DNA of 64,000 bases from Rapana venosa. Taxonomy: Eukaryota; Mollusca; Gastropoda; Neogastropoda; Muricidae. A program made the position numbers and the translations under genes. The notes beneath the pieces were generated by a model, which did not search any database, was not told the origin of the DNA, and worked only from the letters and a program-made list of their open reading frames with translations. The stretch is taken from positions 44,262,656 through 44,326,655 of the forward strand of contig CM054141.1 of NCBI GenBank assembly GCA_028751875.1. The letters are read 5' to 3'. The stretch's first letter is position 1. Each line of letters begins with the position of its first letter. Below are positions 61,214 to 64,000 of the stretch, one piece after another.

Positions 61214-61311
61214 CCCCGATGCCAGGTCTGACCTCCTTGTCATAGCCATGCAGCATTTTGTCCAGCACCCTGGTGATGGTGGTGTGGTCAGACAGCATGG
61301 CCTCGCTCAGC
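61214..61311 (-). CDS. Exon of a GABA-A-type Cys-loop ligand-gated channel subunit (extracellular N-terminus)
   Basis: On the - strand an acceptor (TTTTCCTACACAG) is followed by 98 nt and a donor GGGG/GTAAGT. The exon encodes LSEAMLSDHTTITRVLDKML and HGYDKEVRPGIGG, with one partial codon at each end. The TRVLD...L.GYD..VRPG.GG pattern is the N-terminal helix and loop of GABA-A/glycine receptor subunits (compare TRILD..L.GYDNRLRPG in GABA-A alpha). In vertebrate genes an exon also ends at this RPG-GG position. The protein is a pentameric, normally chloride-conducting neurotransmitter receptor in the plasma membrane. Neighbouring exons were not found in the window: upstream ones should be to the right, downstream ones to the left or in the N gap. 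The subunit class cannot be decided from 33 residues. Confidence 0.82.
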
Positions 61312-61486
61312 CTGTGTAGGAAAACATGCATGGTATAACTTGTTTGTGTGTCTTTGTGTGTCAGGTTTAAATCCAGCCTCAAAACAAACCTATTTCAAAC
61401 CTAAGATTTTGCCCTCCTGTTTCATCTGATATCTGTTCCTGCTTTTAACAGCCAAAATTCCATCGCCCTGCTGAAATGTATAACCT

Positions 61487-61506
61487 GTGTGTGTGTGTGC
61501 GCGCGC

Positions 61507-61582
<76 letters not shown>
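61487..61582 (+). repeat. GTGC/GT microsatellite
   Basis: GCGTGCGT units flanked by GT dinucleotides. Confidence 0.96.
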
Positions 61583-61587
<5 letters not shown>

Positions 61588-61639
61588 GGATTTGTTAAAA
61601 TATTGTTAATCATTGTTGGTTGCATGTGTAGGAGCGGAT

Positions 61640-61722
61640 TGAATGCAAGCGCTATGATTTGTATTTGCAAGATATAGCGCTATATAAATTCCAATTATTA
61701 TTATTATTATTATTATTATTAC
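61640..61722 (+). mobile_element. SINE3-type 3' tail with ATT repeat
   Basis: GCTATGATTTGTATTTGCAA, GATATAGCGCTATATAAATT and CC precede about ten ATT units, as in the SINE3 end at 54530-54602. Confidence 0.82.
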
Positions 61723-61753
61723 CCGTCACTCTCTTGGTCAAAAGTGTGCTTAA

Positions 61754-61885
61754 ACGCACGCACATGCACACACGCGCGCGCGCACACACACACACACACA
61801 TACACGCAGGCCCGTGCACACACGCGCACGCACACACACACACACATACACGCAGGCCCGTGCACACACGCGTGCGCACGCTTGC
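61754..61885 (+). repeat. CA/CG microsatellite with a duplicated CGCAGGCCCGTGCACACACG unit
   Basis: Two copies of the GC-rich word at about 61805 and 61849 sit inside CA dinucleotides. Confidence 0.9.
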
Positions 61886-62332
61886 ACATTTGTGCTGTTA
61901 ACGTAATCATTATTAACTCCTTATCACCGCTAGCTCTACAAAACACACACAAAACTAAATAAAGTCAGAAGAAAGAAAATTTATCAATTGATTATGCCCC
62001 TTCCCCAGGTACTTGGTTTAACTAAAAGAGAATTTTTCAGGAACCGAAATGTTTTAGGAGCCTAAAACTAAAAATACACAATTATTTAGGGTTAAAAAGC
62101 CCTAAGAGAGCAACAAAACTTAAACCACAAGACCTGCCATGCCACCAAAACAAGTTTCTTTTTCCTAAAACGCTCGTTGCCTTGATTCTCTCTATATTGG
62201 GAAAAACTGGCAGGATTTACTGATTTCTCTTTCCGTTTCATCCGTCACCACGGAACAGTCATTCGTGACCTGTCGGCATTATTCTTGTCATGAAGCATGC
62301 GAACTAGTAATGTTTCTTCCTGCTTTTTCATC

Positions 62333-62365
<33 letters not shown>

Positions 62366-62390
62366 ATGACTGACTGACTGACTGACTTTC
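61886..62390 (+). other. Unique sequence and GTCT/GACT repeats
   Basis: GTCT tetranucleotides at 62333-62365 and GACT units at 62367-62386. No gene recognised. Confidence 0.6.
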
Positions 62391-62494
62391 TCTCTCTCCA
62401 CGCACACACACACGCGCGCGCGGGCGCACACACACACACACACAAACACACTTTTATATCAAAAAAAAAATGTTACTGTGACTTTCACGCTCAC

Positions 62495-62501
62495 GTTCAC
62501 G

Positions 62502-62532
<31 letters not shown>

Positions 62533-62573
62533 CACACACACACACACACCACACACACACACACACACACATA
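62495..62573 (+). repeat. CA microsatellite
   Basis: CA dinucleotides with two CCACA interruptions. Confidence 0.97.
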
Positions 62574-62651
62574 CATACGCTCTCTCTCATGTATGGACCA
62601 ACCCACTTTTTATGAATTAATTTTTTCAAAGTTTAGAGTTCAGAGTCCAGC

Positions 62652-63400
62652 CATCAGATAGGTTGTCTAGGTGTAGTGTAACTACCTAGAAAGCGAGAAG
62701 TGCGGGTTCGATCCCCGTTTGTGCCCGAAACTGTTCCCCCATCCACTAGACCTTGGATGGTGATTTGGGTGCGAGTCTTTCGGATGAAACAATAAACCGA
62801 GGTCCCGTGTGCAACACGCATTCATGGCACGTAAAAGAACCCACGAGAACAGGAGAGTTGTCCCTGGCAAGTCATTCTAATAAAGAATCTTCCTCGTTTT
62901 CTTCTACTTCTTCCACGTTCCCTGGTCATGGTAATTTGTGTGGCCATACAGAATGCGTTGTGCCCGGTCTTCTCCTGCGCTGGTTACTCTGCAGAAGGTC
63001 TGCCCGCTGGCCTCAGCCAACACATTACAACATCAGGGCACCTCATTAAAAAGTTCACAAGAAAAATTTCAGATTGGCTTGAAAGAAGTCAGGAAAATGG
63101 GCTTGGATAGGCAGAAAATCAGCAAGAGACAGATGAGAGTGAGGTAAGGAAAAAGGCAGAAACAAAGGGGGAGATGAAAAAGAAGAAATTTCTGACACAG
63201 AATTTCCAGAAGGTGGGGATGATATGTATACGGAAAGAGCCCCCGGCATCCCCAAAGCGTGGGTGGGGAGAAAAGAAACAAACACCTTGCAAACAAAAGT
63301 TCAACAACAAAAATGGGTGGCGCTGCTCTTGTGGCGATAGCTTTACCACAGGGACAGAAGCACGAATTTCACGCTAAGAAATCTGCCATGACTGAGAGTA
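62652..63400 (+). mobile_element. SINE3 interrupted by an R4 repeat
   Basis: The 5' half has B box GGTTCGATCC (62705-62714), TCTTTCGGATGAAACAATAA, ACCGAGGTCCCGTGTG and GAGTTGTCCCTGGCAAG, ending near 62885. The 3' half resumes at about 63310 as GGGTGGCGCTGCTCTTGTGG and CGAATTTCACGCTAAGAAAT. The uninterrupted SINE3 at 54105 joins these parts with about 90 nt. Confidence 0.82.
62890..63300 (+). mobile_element. R4 dispersed repeat, copy 4 (long form), inside SINE3
   Basis: GCCCGGTCTTCTCCTGC, ACTCTGCAGAAGGTCTGC, TCAGCCAACACATTAC, CTCATTAAAAAGTTCACAAG, then TTTCTGACACAGAATTTCCA and GAAGGTGGGGATGATATGTA align with 39110-39450. Confidence 0.8.
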
Positions 63401-64000
63401 GCATTCAAATCAATTCAAGTCAATCACGAGGCTATCTTACCAGACAGCAGGCTCCTTCCGCCCCAACAGAAAAAAAAAACCCACAATTACTGTTGTTCAG
63501 AGTTAAGCTTCTTAAAGTTAAGCTTCTTAAAAGTCACCCAGAACATGCAATCTATCTTACTCATTACACCTGGAATCACACAGACAAGAAGAAAAGATTG
63601 TATGCATTATTAATTTAGAATATCTCACCATATGGGGAGCCATAATCCGACCGCGGAGGATATTTTCTTATTTTAATGGAGGATACACGTTATAGGGCAA
63701 AAAGCTTGTGGATGAAGACAATCTCAATGTAGCATTTCAAGTATAACAGCATGTTAATGTAAGCCTTAGAAATTGCTGACAAGAATAAGTGACAAACAAC
63801 AATTAAATATAATAACATTAAAACGTAGGCCTTGGCAATTTGCTGACAAAATAAGTGACAAATGTTTTAGCCTGGGCCAACAACAAACTAATTTTATACA
63901 TTTATTTTTGGGGCAGAGAATATCAGAATGTGGAAACAAAAGTTTGAGTTCAAGAGCAGCAAGAGCGTCTCTACATGGAGCGTGCACTAACAGACATTTG
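63401..64000 (+). other. Right end of window, no gene recognised
   Basis: Short duplicated words (AAGTTAAGCTTCTTAAA at 63502-63530; GACAA.AATAAGTGACAAA twice at 63778 and 63845). Upstream exons of the - strand receptor gene should lie here or beyond, but I could not identify one. Confidence 0.5.

Overview
The window is animal genomic DNA. It has short exons with GT-AG introns, very repeat-rich introns, TTAA-flanked piggyBac elements, LINE fragments and several tRNA-derived SINE families. Together these suggest a marine invertebrate, most likely a gastropod mollusc. That assignment is inferred from protein similarity and repeat type, not proven.

The dominant gene is PCF11 on the + strand, the mRNA 3'-end cleavage and Pol II termination factor. 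Thirteen exons between 1619 and 38345 join in frame to about 2633 codons. They run from the second part of the CTD-interacting domain (CID), through an RDPR/RS-rich region, a charged FD-rich region, a regular 14-unit beta-type repeat, a Q/P/G repeat and two zinc fingers, to a tail rich in sumoylation-type motifs. The first exon or exons lie left of the window. The 3' end is complete, with candidate poly(A) signals at 38585, 38988 and 39083.

Introns (1-37.7 kb): a LINE 3' fragment (4.9 kb), an unclassified repeat (7.8 kb), SINE pieces, two 1105-bp non-autonomous piggyBac-type elements (25.6 and 34.1 kb), a degenerate piggyBac copy with a truncated transposase (31.5 kb), local duplications, CT microsatellites, and long poly-G tracts nearly all on the PCF11 sense strand.

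Intergenic and accessory region (39-64 kb): mostly SINEs and their remnants, including two nested insertions of opposite order; a LINE C-terminal fragment beside a 500-N gap (56001-56500); large GT, AT, CT/GA and CA microsatellites; and a 28-bp x 14 minisatellite that appears to have grown from a SINE head. A single - strand exon at 61214-61311 encodes part of the extracellular domain of a GABA-A-type Cys-loop receptor, so a second gene overlaps the right end of the window. No bacterial, CRISPR or viral gene was recognised.
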